Source: an uncultured Dehalococcoidia bacterium
GTDB taxonomy: Bacteria > Chloroflexota > Dehalococcoidia > Lucifugimonadales > UBA1127
Assembly (NCBI GenBank): GCA_913049785.1
Contig: CAJWXP010000001.1
Location: 1-64,000, forward strand
Length of the DNA: 64,000 bases
Direction of reading: 5' to 3'
Within the stretch, counting starts at the first letter, position 1; the number at the start of each line of letters is the position of its first letter. Under the pieces are notes generated by a model that was not told the DNA's origin, did not search any database, and saw only the letters and a list, made by a program, of their open reading frames with translations. The position numbers and the translations under genes were made by a program. Below, in pieces: positions 50,493-58,596 of the stretch.

Positions 50493-51494
50493 TTACTTAA
50501 AGTGTGGCATGACCTGTTCAGCTACAAGTCGCATGCAGTTGGCGGTCGGCTCTACACTCATGCCCGCCCACCGCATCCGCAGTCCCATGTGGGTGACGCC
50601 AAGGGCCTCGTATCGCTTCAGATCGGCGACTACATCCTCTACGCTCCCAACGATGAACCGATCTTTCGCCAGCTCCTCGAACGCGCTCGTGAAGGCTTGC
50701 TCGCCGTCCAAAGCCTGGTCCTGGCCCCATTGGGCGTAGGTCTCATATTTTCCAGCAAGGAATGGCTGGCATATGCGGATTGCTTCATCCCTGTTATCAG
50801 CTACAAAGAACTCTCTCAGTGCCGGCAGCGTCGTGACGTTACTGTGCCCTGCGTCCTTGAGCGCGGCGCGGTACATGGCCACCTGACGCTCCACTGTTGG
50901 GTAGTCGGCATGGTTGATGAGCCATGGATAGCCCAGCCGCCCCGCACGCTCCACAGCTACGTCAGCGCTTGCGGCTATCCAGACAGGTGGCGACGGCTGC
51001 TGCACCGGGTTCAGGCCGATGTGTACATCAGAAAGCTGGAAGTGCTTACCGTTGTACGAGACTTTCTCCCCGGACCAGAGCAGCTTCATAACCTCTAGCG
51101 ACTCGACCATGCGTGAGACGCGGTCTCCTCGTTTTACCCCGAAAGAGTCGTGCTCTTCCTCTCGATATCCTAGTGCGACGGCGAGGACTGCATGGCCGTT
51201 GGTGATGACGTCAAGGGATGCCACCTGCTCCGCTAGATCGACAGGGTTGTAGAGGGGTAGGACAGCCGTGAAGACCTGATCCATGCCCGGAGCCTCGGCA
51301 GCCAGTCGCCCCATCACCGGCAACGGCTGCAACATCTGGTATGGGTCACTCAGGTAGTGTTGACCTGCGTACACGTACGAGAACCCTAGCTCGTTTGCCA
51401 ATCGCACCAGCCCTACCGCTTCTTCCAGGCTCTGTACCATGTCCGTGCCCTGGGGTTGTTGGAGCATGCCGGTCATTGAAAGTCCGAATTTCAA
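50493..51494 (-). CDS. LLM class oxidoreductase, paralog 3
   Basis: A 333-residue luciferase-like protein. It shows MKFGLSMTGML, FSYVYAGQHYLSDPYQMLQPLPVMGRLAAEA, FTAVLPLYNPVDLAEQVASLDVI and VLAVALGYREEEHDSFGV, then PPVWIAASADVAVERAGR. The pattern fits the FMN/F420 LLM family that includes alkanal and nitrilotriacetate-type monooxygenases. It is on the same strand as the interrupted LLM gene, 24 bases upstream, and is likely co-transcribed. GAGGAGA precedes the ATG. Confidence 0.9.
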   Translation of the reverse strand: MKFGLSMTGMLQQPQGTDMVQSLEEAVGLVRLANELGFSYVYAGQHYLSDPYQMLQPLPVMGRLAAEAPGMDQVFTAVLPLYNPVDLAEQVASLDVITNGHAVLAVALGYREEEHDSFGVKRGDRVSRMVESLEVMKLLWSGEKVSYNGKHFQLSDVHIGLNPVQQPSPPVWIAASADVAVERAGRLGYPWLINHADYPTVERQVAMYRAALKDAGHSNVTTLPALREFFVADNRDEAIRICQPFLAGKYETYAQWGQDQALDGEQAFTSAFEELAKDRFIVGSVEDVVADLKRYEALGVTHMGLRMRWAGMSVEPTANCMRLVAEQVMPHFK

Positions 51495-51669
51495 GCGATG
51501 TCTCCTCTTCTTCGTATCGGGTAGTCATTGCCGCAATTCGGCATTACTATCGGCTTCCGATGTCATTTGTTAGAATTGGGCCATTAGGTTTACGGTTGGA
51601 TGGAACCAGCACATCGGGCCACCAGGGCGTAAACGTCATTTAGTAGACGCCCTTTAAAGGCGATTGATT

Positions 51670-52944
51670 ATGGATCAGGTAATCCACTGGCATGACAGCC
51701 CGTATCCAATGCTACTTCTGCTGGCAGGAGTAGCCACCTCTACGCTGACGTTTCTGGCCTGAAACCGTCGCAGCGCGCCTGGTGCGTACCCGCTCATTTT
51801 CCTTGGTCTGGGCGCTGCCATCTGGCAGGTGGCATTCGGTCTGGCCCTCTTCACTGATCCCAGCGAATTCCGAATCGTCCTGGCCAAAGTGCAATACATT
51901 GGGATTGTCATAGTGCCTACGGCATGGCTGACGTTCGCCATTCAGTATACAGGCAGGAGAAACTGGCTCAACGCCAAGACTATCCCATTACTGGCGGTGA
52001 TGCCTATCGCCATCCTTGCTTTGGTTTGGACCAATGGATCGCATCATCTTATCTGGGCCACCATAGAGTTTGACGTTACCGGAGATCTGTCACTTCTGAA
52101 CCTCACATATGGCAACGCATTCTGGGTACATACCGTGTACTCCTACGTGGCAATGCTTGCCGGTATCCTGATTGTTGCTGAGGACATCTTCTACTCCCAC
52201 TGCCTCTTCTGGCAGCAATCTGCGGCCATGCTGGTATCCGCGATTACGCCGTGGGTTGCCAACTGGCTCTTCTTCATTGAAGCGGGCCCAGTGGAAAACC
52301 TTGACCCAACGCCTTTTGCCTTCCTGGCGAGCGTCGCTGTTCTTTGGTGGACCGTATACCGCGTTCGATTGCTAGACATAACTCCAGTGGCGTTGAAGGC
52401 GATCTTTGAGAATATCACGAGCGGGGTCATCGGCCTTGACGAGCTGGAACGGGTAGTAGCCTCCAACGAGGCAGCGAAGGCGATAGTCGGCCAGCCTGGT
52501 TTGGAGACGATAGGCCGCCCGCTTAAGGAAGTGTGGCCCAGCGGTGCTTCAATGCTGCATACGCAGGTGGGCGAGCCGACAACGTATCCAGACGTTGTGT
52601 TTGAGGATGAGCCGGAGGTTAGAGAGGTACAACGCCGGCTTTTGGAGAAAGACCCAAGGCTGACTGTGATCGGGGAGGCGTCGTCCGGCGAGGAGGCGTT
52701 GGAATCCGTTTGCAATATGGCTCCGGACGTGATCACTATGGATTTACTGATGCCCGGAATGGACGGCCTTGAGGCCACACGTCGAATCAAGGACAGCTAC
52801 CCGGATATCAAGGTGGTGGTGGTCAGCGCGTATGGCGGAGAGTACCTGCAGAGGAGCGTTGATACGGGCGCGGACGGGTACGTTCTTAAATCTCTAGCTT
52901 CAACTGCCCTTGCTGAAAGACTTCTAGAGGTGATGAAGCAGTAG
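51670..52944 (+). pseudogene. 7TM-histidine-kinase N-terminus fused to a receiver domain; kinase core missing, UGA at codon 31
   Basis: ATG 51670 opens the 7TM sensor module, with a TGA at 51760-51762 before NRRSAPGAYPLIFLGLGAA. The frame stays open to 52944. Six or seven membrane helices (to about residue 235) lead into a partial PAS-like segment (VALKAIFENITSGVIGLDE). The receiver part then starts at DEPEVREVQRRLLEKDP and keeps PDVITMDLLMPGMDG (phospho-Asp) and the late Lys (YVLKS). HisKA and HATPase domains and the first receiver strand are absent, as if an internal deletion joined adjacent kinase and regulator genes. Confidence 0.75.
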
Positions 52945-53109
52945 CCACAGGTTAGCGATTCCGAAGGAAAGGGCCCATCAAGCGATTCACACCCCAGTCT
53001 CCCCACAGCCTTTGAAGGCTATGTACCTACGAGGAATGGCTTTTGTTCTGTCTGAGACGTGCGACTCCTGCTGTATCGATGGCGATTCACTGCAACGTTA
53101 GTTCATTGG

Positions 53110-53115
53110 TATACT
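53110..53115 (+). promoter_or_regulatory. TATACT -10 box adjacent to the IscA-like start
   Basis: TATACT ends 6 bases before ATG 53122. With usual spacing, transcription would start at or next to the ATG, giving a leaderless mRNA. The -35 is not clear. Confidence 0.4.
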
Positions 53116-53121
53116 CTGCTC

Positions 53122-53406
53122 ATGATGTTTCAAGTGACAGAAGCGGCCCTGAAAGCGCTCTACAAGGGCCGAATCGATGCTGCTCACCCTGAGGGTGAAG
53201 CTATGCGGCTTATCAAAGAAGGCGATGGGTTTGGTTTCAAGTTGGGTGCTGCTCGACTCACAGACATGGTGTTTCAGCATGAAGGGCAGGATGTTCTTCT
53301 GGTGGCCTCGGTGTTGAATCGTACAATGGGCCATATGCGGTTGGATACAGTGACCAGGAACGGGAAGAACACTTTTGTGCTGAATGAGCAGCCCAGCAGT
53401 AAATGA
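53122..53406 (+). CDS. HesB/IscA-like small protein
   Basis: A 94-residue protein with the A-type iron-sulfur carrier layout: FQVTEAALKALYKGRID, then MRLIKEG, FGFKLGAARLTDMVFQHEGQDVLLV and MRLDTVTRNG. The conserved cysteines of IscA/ErpA are absent, so it is unlikely to carry clusters in the classical way. ATG 53122 or 53125 starts the fold; the ORF-track start is 21 codons earlier and covers the promoter. The tRNA-Lys gene follows on the other strand. Confidence 0.65.
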   Translation: MMFQVTEAALKALYKGRIDAAHPEGEAMRLIKEGDGFGFKLGAARLTDMVFQHEGQDVLLVASVLNRTMGHMRLDTVTRNGKNTFVLNEQPSSK

Positions 53407-53423
53407 GCAGGGTGGGGGGGAAG

Positions 53424-53499
53424 TGGTGGGCCGTCAGGGGCTCGAACCCTGGACACCCGGATTAAAAGTCCGGTGCTCTGCCAACTGAGCTAACGGCCC
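53424..53499 (-). tRNA. tRNA-Lys (anticodon UUU)
   Basis: The minus strand folds into a full cloverleaf: acceptor GGGCCGT/ACGGCCC, D-stem GCTC/GAGC, anticodon stem CCGGA/TCCGG around CTTTTAA, T-stem CAGGG/CCCTG with TTCGAGC, and an encoded CCA. The anticodon is UUU. The total is 76 bases including CCA. Confidence 0.97.
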
Positions 53500-53616
53500 A
53501 CGGAAGGGATTGTAGCAAGAATTCCGGAAGTTGTCAGAAGATGGAATTGTAAATCGTATTGAATCCATTTGTTATTCAATCGAAATACAATATAGTAAAT
53601 CGAAATAAATCTATAT

Positions 53617-54261
53617 CTATCTCAAGAAGCCCAACACAGCGCTGAGGGTCTCAATACTAGGAAGCGGCCAGTAAGAAAACCATGCTTTGCCAACGATATT
53701 CTCTTGGGGTATCGGGCCCAGCCCTCGAGAGTCGTAGCTCGCCGAACGATTGTCGCCGAGAACGAAATAAAACCCGGGCTGGACGAACACAGGGGCGAGA
53801 TTGCTGGTATCCCGTTTGCCGAGATACGGTTCTTCAAGGAGGTTGCCGTTGACATAAACAACACCAAACTTCATCTCTACTGTGTTGCCGGGAACTCCAA
53901 TGATGCGCTTAACGAAGTCTCTGGTGGGATCGGTTGGTTCATGGAAAACGATCACATCGCCCTGTTCCGGAGGATGGAATGGAAAGATCCAGCGTCTGAT
54001 GTTGGGAGTAACCTGGCCGTTCACCGTTTCTTCGGACTGGAAAGGAATGGGCTCATACACTAACTTGTTCACCAGAAGGTATTGGCCATGAGTCAGGGTA
54101 GGGTCCATGCTGATACCCTCGACGCGGAAGTTCTGCACGCTGGCTTGCAGGATCAGGAATACGGCCAACGCTAAAAGAACTGTTTCTAACGATTCAAAAA
54201 GAAACCCGCGCACTATCCTTGCCTCATTTGGATTGCCTCTTCCACTATAACGATTAAACAC
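53617..54261 (-). CDS. lepB: Signal peptidase I
   Basis: Cleaves signal peptides at the membrane. The 214-residue protein has a membrane anchor at about residues 22-42. The catalytic Ser is S51 in RVEGISMDPTL and the catalytic Lys is K118 in RDFVKRIIGVPG. VVYVNGNLL, FYFVLGDNRSASYDSRGLGP and the C-terminal VGKAWFSYWP are conserved boxes. It is divergent from the ECF sigma-factor operon, with 110 bases between. Confidence 0.93.
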   Translation of the reverse strand: MFNRYSGRGNPNEARIVRGFLFESLETVLLALAVFLILQASVQNFRVEGISMDPTLTHGQYLLVNKLVYEPIPFQSEETVNGQVTPNIRRWIFPFHPPEQGDVIVFHEPTDPTRDFVKRIIGVPGNTVEMKFGVVYVNGNLLEEPYLGKRDTSNLAPVFVQPGFYFVLGDNRSASYDSRGLGPIPQENIVGKAWFSYWPLPSIETLSAVLGFLR

Positions 54262-54313
54262 TGATAATGTGTAGCAGTAGTATTACGGTCCAAGGAAAAT
54301 CTATTTGTCATAA

Positions 54314-54342
54314 ATGACCGCAGTTCTTTATTATGTTATACT
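54314..54342 (+). promoter_or_regulatory. Possible promoter of the ECF sigma operon
   Basis: ATGACC, a 17-base spacer and a perfect TATACT lie 29 bases before the sigma-factor ATG. The -35 is weak. Confidence 0.4.
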
Positions 54343-54371
54343 GCGTCCACTTTGACTATGGCAGGTAAGCC

Positions 54372-54950
54372 ATGGATGAACAAACGCTTTTGCAGGCCAG
54401 CAAAGACGGCGATGCCGAAGCCTACAACAGTCTGGTGCTCCAGTATCAGACATCGATCTACAACGTAGCTCTTCGCATGGTGGGGGAAACCGCCGTGGCG
54501 GAGGACATTGCCCAAGAAACATTTGTTTCTGCGTATCGTGCCCTCCATACGTTTGCAGCGGGAAACTTCCGAGCCTGGCTTTTCCGCATCGCCACCAACG
54601 CCTGCCGCGATCACCTGCGCTCCGCCCATGTCAGACGCAATACCTCACTCGACCTCTTGGTGGAGAACCCCACGTTCAGCGTCGCCAGTGACGAAGAATC
54701 CCCAGAGGACTATACGGTTCGCCGTGAGTTGTCGAGTTTCATCCAACAATCTCTGACCAGATTGCCTGAAGACCAACGCGTGGTCCTGATTTTAGTTGAC
54801 ATCCAGGCCTTCAGTTACGAGGAAGCAGCTCAGATCCTGAAGACTCCAGTTGGGACAGTGAAGTCGAGGCTCAGCCGTGCACGAGAGGCCATGCGGGCGA
54901 CGCTCTCGACCCAACGGGAACTTTTACCTGGGCAATTCCGTTCTGGTTAG
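54372..54950 (+). CDS. ECF-type RNA polymerase sigma factor
   Basis: A 192-residue RpoE-like sigma factor. Region 2 spans about residues 20-90 (YQTSIYNVALRMVGETAVAEDIAQETF, then FRAWLFRIATNACRDHLR). Region 4 spans about 128-178 (LTRLPEDQRVVLILVDIQAFSYEEAAQILKTPVGTVKSRLSRAREAM). It precedes a zinc-finger anti-sigma candidate and a SIMPL lipoprotein, the usual arrangement for envelope-stress control. Its target promoter cannot be defined here. Confidence 0.93.
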   Translation: MDEQTLLQASKDGDAEAYNSLVLQYQTSIYNVALRMVGETAVAEDIAQETFVSAYRALHTFAAGNFRAWLFRIATNACRDHLRSAHVRRNTSLDLLVENPTFSVASDEESPEDYTVRRELSSFIQQSLTRLPEDQRVVLILVDIQAFSYEEAAQILKTPVGTVKSRLSRAREAMRATLSTQRELLPGQFRSG

Positions 54951-54963
54951 TGGAGGATAGATA

Positions 54964-55626
54964 ATGAAGCTCTTTTCACGAAGCTCAGTGGATGGTCACA
55001 TTTCTCAGGAAATAGTTTCCGCTTTTCTTGATGGTGCGCTCAGCACGAAAGAGATGAGCAGGGTTGACCATCATATGACATCGTGTGAAGTCTGCGTCCA
55101 GGAAGCAGACGAGCTACGTTCCGTGGTAAGCGTCCTCCGTGCGATGCCCACCGTTCCCGCACCCAGGAGCTTCGCCATCCCCGTGCCCGCCAGGGCATGG
55201 GTACCGGAGCCTTCCCGCCCATGGTGGTCACCTGTACCTCTGGTGGGCCTACGTGCCGCAGCCGCTGGAGCAGCCATTGCACTGGCGATTGTGTTCGCCG
55301 GGGACCTCTCTGGAAACCTTGGCTCCTCTCCTGACGTGCCGATTCAGGTCGGACTGGCAGAGCCCGCTGCTGTGATCATCAGTGGAACCCCAGCAGGCGC
55401 TGAGAAGTCCTTGCCGTTGGGTGAGGATATCGTTGTGGATGCTGGAACATCAGCCGCCGTTGAGAACACTGCCGATACATTCAGCTCAGCTGACATCCAG
55501 CCAAGCCTTGTAACGGATGACGGGTTCTCGTTGGGCCTCTGGCCACTAGAACTAGGTCTGTTGATCCTAGTAGTGGCGCTTGGTGGCTTTAACTTCATCC
55601 TTCGCCGCCGTTCTTCCTCCCTGTAA
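54964..55626 (+). CDS. Anti-sigma factor, zinc-finger (zf-HC2) type, membrane-anchored
   Basis: A 220-residue protein. The N-terminal zf-HC2 motif is H37-x3-C41-x2-C44 in HHMTSCEVC. A Pro-rich linker, a membrane helix at about 97-116, an extracytoplasmic region and a second hydrophobic helix near the C-terminus (LGLLILVVALGGFNFIL) follow. It should hold the preceding sigma factor inactive until an envelope signal. It starts 13 bases after the sigma stop. The C-terminal RRRSSSL tail is cytoplasmic by the positive-inside rule. Confidence 0.82.
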   Translation: MKLFSRSSVDGHISQEIVSAFLDGALSTKEMSRVDHHMTSCEVCVQEADELRSVVSVLRAMPTVPAPRSFAIPVPARAWVPEPSRPWWSPVPLVGLRAAAAGAAIALAIVFAGDLSGNLGSSPDVPIQVGLAEPAAVIISGTPAGAEKSLPLGEDIVVDAGTSAAVENTADTFSSADIQPSLVTDDGFSLGLWPLELGLLILVVALGGFNFILRRRSSSL

Positions 55627-55720
55627 TCCTCTGTAACCTCTTCTGGGAACCTAAAACCTCCTGCCGTCGTCCTTTGTCGTGAAGGGGACATCCCCAAACA
55701 ACATTGCAGGAGGCATCATC

Positions 55721-56575
55721 ATGCACCACGTTCGTTTTCCTCGAGTATTTCTTGGATTAGCCCTGGTAGCCGTTTTGGCGCTGGCTACTGCGTGCAGTAG
55801 CGACGACCCCTCAACACTATCGACCTCGACCAACCTTCCCGTTGGTGCACCTGCGGGCGTTGTGAGTGGCATTGATGGATTAGCCAGAGCATCTACAGGG
55901 CTTACGAGCGTAAGCTCGCAGCAAGCCGGGATATGGGTCAATGGAGTTGGAACGGTGGTCACAGAACCGAACATCACCAACTTGAGCCTTGGCGTAGAAG
56001 CCAGCGCATCCACGGTCACCCTAGCTCGCAACGAAGCTGCGACGGCCATGACGGCTATCGTCGCGTTTCTCACCTCCAACGGCGTAGCGGAGCGGGATAT
56101 CCGTACTCAGTCATTCAACATATCCCCGCAGTACACCTTCAGGGAGAGGTTGGAAGATGGTTTCCGCACCAATGAACGCGTATTGACCGGATACCAGGTG
56201 ACCAACACCGTATCTGTGAAAGTGCGTGAGCTTGACCAGACAGGGGCCATTTTGGACGGCGTGGTCAAGGCTGGAGGAGACCTGATCAGGATCAATGGGA
56301 TCAGCTTCACCGTCGACGACCCATCACCGCTAAAGGTCCAAGCTAGGGAACTGGCGGTTCAAGAGGCGATGAAGAAGGCGCAGGAGCTGGCCACCCTTGC
56401 TGGTGTGGGCCTGGGTCAGCTGATATTCATCTCTGAGACCAGCAGCACCCCTATCTTTAATCAGGTAGAGGCGCGAGGCGACTTTGCGCTGGCTGCCTCG
56501 TTTGCGGCCACTCCCATCAGCGCAGGAGAGACGCAGATCCAGGTCAGTGTCCAGGCGGTCTTCGCCATTCAGTAG
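55721..56575 (+). CDS. SIMPL-domain (DUF541) lipoprotein
   Basis: A 284-residue secreted lipoprotein with lipobox LATAC near residue 22 and an Asp/Ser-rich linker. The SIMPL core carries GIWVNGVGTVVTEPNITNLSLGVEASAS, VAERDIRTQSFNISPQYTF, RVLTGYQVTNTVSVKVREL and INGISFTVDDPSPLKVQARELAVQEAMKKAQELATLAGVGLGQL. ATG 55721 has AGGAGG upstream. It is third in the sigma/anti-sigma operon and may be an envelope-stress effector. The biochemical role of the family is poorly defined. Confidence 0.88.
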   Translation: MHHVRFPRVFLGLALVAVLALATACSSDDPSTLSTSTNLPVGAPAGVVSGIDGLARASTGLTSVSSQQAGIWVNGVGTVVTEPNITNLSLGVEASASTVTLARNEAATAMTAIVAFLTSNGVAERDIRTQSFNISPQYTFRERLEDGFRTNERVLTGYQVTNTVSVKVRELDQTGAILDGVVKAGGDLIRINGISFTVDDPSPLKVQARELAVQEAMKKAQELATLAGVGLGQLIFISETSSTPIFNQVEARGDFALAASFAATPISAGETQIQVSVQAVFAIQ

Positions 56576-56625
56576 ACAAAGCGACGTGGATAACGATTCC
56601 TTCTCCTTGTTCAAAGTGTGGAAGA

Positions 56626-58554
56626 TCAGGGAGTTCTGTCTTCGGGCGTAGAATCGCCTTCTGCGCTGACAGGTTCCTCGTCTGCTTCCTCAGAGATCCC
56701 AGGGAACATGAACACCTTGGTCTCCTTACAGGCTTTCGTTGTACCACTACCCTTTTTGCCCTTGCCGCCTTCCACCTCATACCCTTCCAGCGTCTCCACC
56801 TCTTGGGCCAAGAACTGGTGGTAGTAGGTGGTGTACTCTCCCTTGTTCCGGAACCGCTTGTGCCGCCTATTATGGAGCCTACCCACAGTGACGCCCTGCA
56901 CTCGAGCTACCGCCCGTACCAGAGCCCTCTCAAGCGTGTATGCGGAGGCCTCAGGGTCCGTGTGAGCGCCACCTTCAGGTTCAGGCACTACGGTGTCTAT
57001 GATCTTCATCTCAAGGCCATCCATGGCGGTCAGTCGGAGGGAGTAGGCAGCATCTTCCGCCCGGCTATCGTCTCGATACAGCACAGACGCCGCAGCTTCC
57101 GGCGATACCGGCGCGTAGATCGCGCCTTCCAGCATCAGAATCCGGTCAGCAATGCTCAGCGCCAGGCCGCTTTCCCTGCCACCCTCGCTCAAGATGACCG
57201 CGACTGTCGGGACAGGGAGGTTGGCCATTGTTGCTATCGTCGTAGCTATGGCATGCCCCAGTCCCCCTTCTTCAGCCTCCAGCGTTTGGGCCGGGCCTGC
57301 AGAATCGATCAGGGTTATAAGGGGGATTCCGAACTTGACTGCCATGTGCATGGCGCGCTGGGCCTTACGGAACCCATCAGGCCCTATATACGGGCCCTGC
57401 GGCTCTCCTGCGGCTCTTGGGGTGCGCTGCTGCGCTATGACCATGACGCTGGCGCCGTACAGGTCACCTATACCGCATACGATGTTGGGGTCGTCAGACG
57501 TCAGGCGATCTCCGTGTATCTCCACGAACCCACCGAACACCCTTGATATGTAGTCGCGGGCGGTTGGCCGTTCCGGATGCCGCGAGCGCTGCACCGCCTC
57601 CCACGCGTCTATTGGGCCCTTGGGCTTCTGTTCACGGCCTCTGGGGCGAAGGAGCCGCACTTTGGTCCTCGCCGGCACCAGACGTCGCATGAGCGACGAA
57701 AGGGTGTCTCTCAGCTCTTCTCGATCGACTACGGCATCCAACATGCCATGCTTCAGGTGGGACTCGGCGGTGTGTGACTCTATCGGCAACGGCTGGTCCG
57801 CCATCTCCTGGAGGACGCGTAGGGGGGCAAAGCCCATCAGTGCGCCCGGCTCTGCCAGCAGCACGTCCGCCATGTTGGCAAAGCTGGCGTATGACTGGCC
57901 GGTAGTGGGGTTGGCGAAGACGGCGATATACGGCAGACCCTTCCTGTGGAGGGCGTTTACTGCTGTGGCAGTTTTGGCCATCTGCATCAGTGAGAGAGCC
58001 CCTTCTTGCAATCGAGCGCCACCGCTGGTGACGATGGCTATCAGTGGCAATCGTTTCTTGCTGGCCAGCTCACAGGCTAAGGCTACTTTTTCGCCTACGA
58101 CGAGGCCCATGCTGCCGCCCAGGAAGCTGAAGTCCAGCGCTACGACTACCGTGGATATGCCATCGATCTTGCACTGGCCTACCACGGCGGCTTCTGTAAG
58201 CCCGGTTGTCTTCTGTGCATCGAAGATACGGCTTCTGTATGCGACCTTGCTGCTGAATGCTAGGGGATCCAGAGAGGTGACGGTGCGGAACTTCTCCTTG
58301 AAACTCTTTGGGTCAGCAAGTAGCTGTATTCGCTCCCGAGCAGTGATGCTGTAGTGGAAGCGACAATTGGGGCATACGCGGGCCTGCTGGTACAGCTCTG
58401 ACTCCAACAATGGAGCATCACATACCAGACAGTGCTCCTGGGCAAGCAAACTCTGACCGCCGAGGTTCCCTCTGCGACCGAAAAGCACGCTGAGAACGTC
58501 TGTTAATCCCCTTGCCACTGTGTCCCCTTTGCGTTGCGTCTCACCTGATGCCAA
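56626..58554 (-). CDS. accDA: Acetyl-CoA carboxylase carboxyltransferase, fused beta-alpha subunits
   Basis: A 642-residue natural fusion. Residues 1-290 correspond to AccD with the zinc ribbon C42/C45/C61/C64 (CLVCDAPL, CPNC), GGSMGLVVGEK and SGGARLQEGALSLMQMAKT. Residues 300-620 correspond to AccA with RHPERPTARDYI, GEPQGPYIGPDGFRKAQRAM and LIDSAGPAQTLEAEEGGLGHAIA. The product transfers carboxyl groups from biotin to acetyl-CoA in fatty-acid synthesis. Biotin carboxylase and carrier are not in the window. The Glu/Asp-rich C-terminal tail of about 40 residues is extra. Confidence 0.93.
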   Translation of the reverse strand: MASGETQRKGDTVARGLTDVLSVLFGRRGNLGGQSLLAQEHCLVCDAPLLESELYQQARVCPNCRFHYSITARERIQLLADPKSFKEKFRTVTSLDPLAFSSKVAYRSRIFDAQKTTGLTEAAVVGQCKIDGISTVVVALDFSFLGGSMGLVVGEKVALACELASKKRLPLIAIVTSGGARLQEGALSLMQMAKTATAVNALHRKGLPYIAVFANPTTGQSYASFANMADVLLAEPGALMGFAPLRVLQEMADQPLPIESHTAESHLKHGMLDAVVDREELRDTLSSLMRRLVPARTKVRLLRPRGREQKPKGPIDAWEAVQRSRHPERPTARDYISRVFGGFVEIHGDRLTSDDPNIVCGIGDLYGASVMVIAQQRTPRAAGEPQGPYIGPDGFRKAQRAMHMAVKFGIPLITLIDSAGPAQTLEAEEGGLGHAIATTIATMANLPVPTVAVILSEGGRESGLALSIADRILMLEGAIYAPVSPEAAASVLYRDDSRAEDAAYSLRLTAMDGLEMKIIDTVVPEPEGGAHTDPEASAYTLERALVRAVARVQGVTVGRLHNRRHKRFRNKGEYTTYYHQFLAQEVETLEGYEVEGGKGKKGSGTTKACKETKVFMFPGISEEADEEPVSAEGDSTPEDRTP

Positions 58555-58596
58555 CGCTAGCCACTTGTTTCTATGACGACTGTCAAACCTATCGGG

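Noticed and set aside
41897-51762. UGA codons at 41897, 47611 and 51760 as extra selenocysteine sites or as UGA=Trp recoding
   Set aside because: None lies in a Sec/Cys-type motif and no clear SECIS hairpin follows. UGA is the normal stop for several intact genes here (for example the ABC ATPase and thrC), so a recoded genome is excluded. They are treated as lesions or errors.
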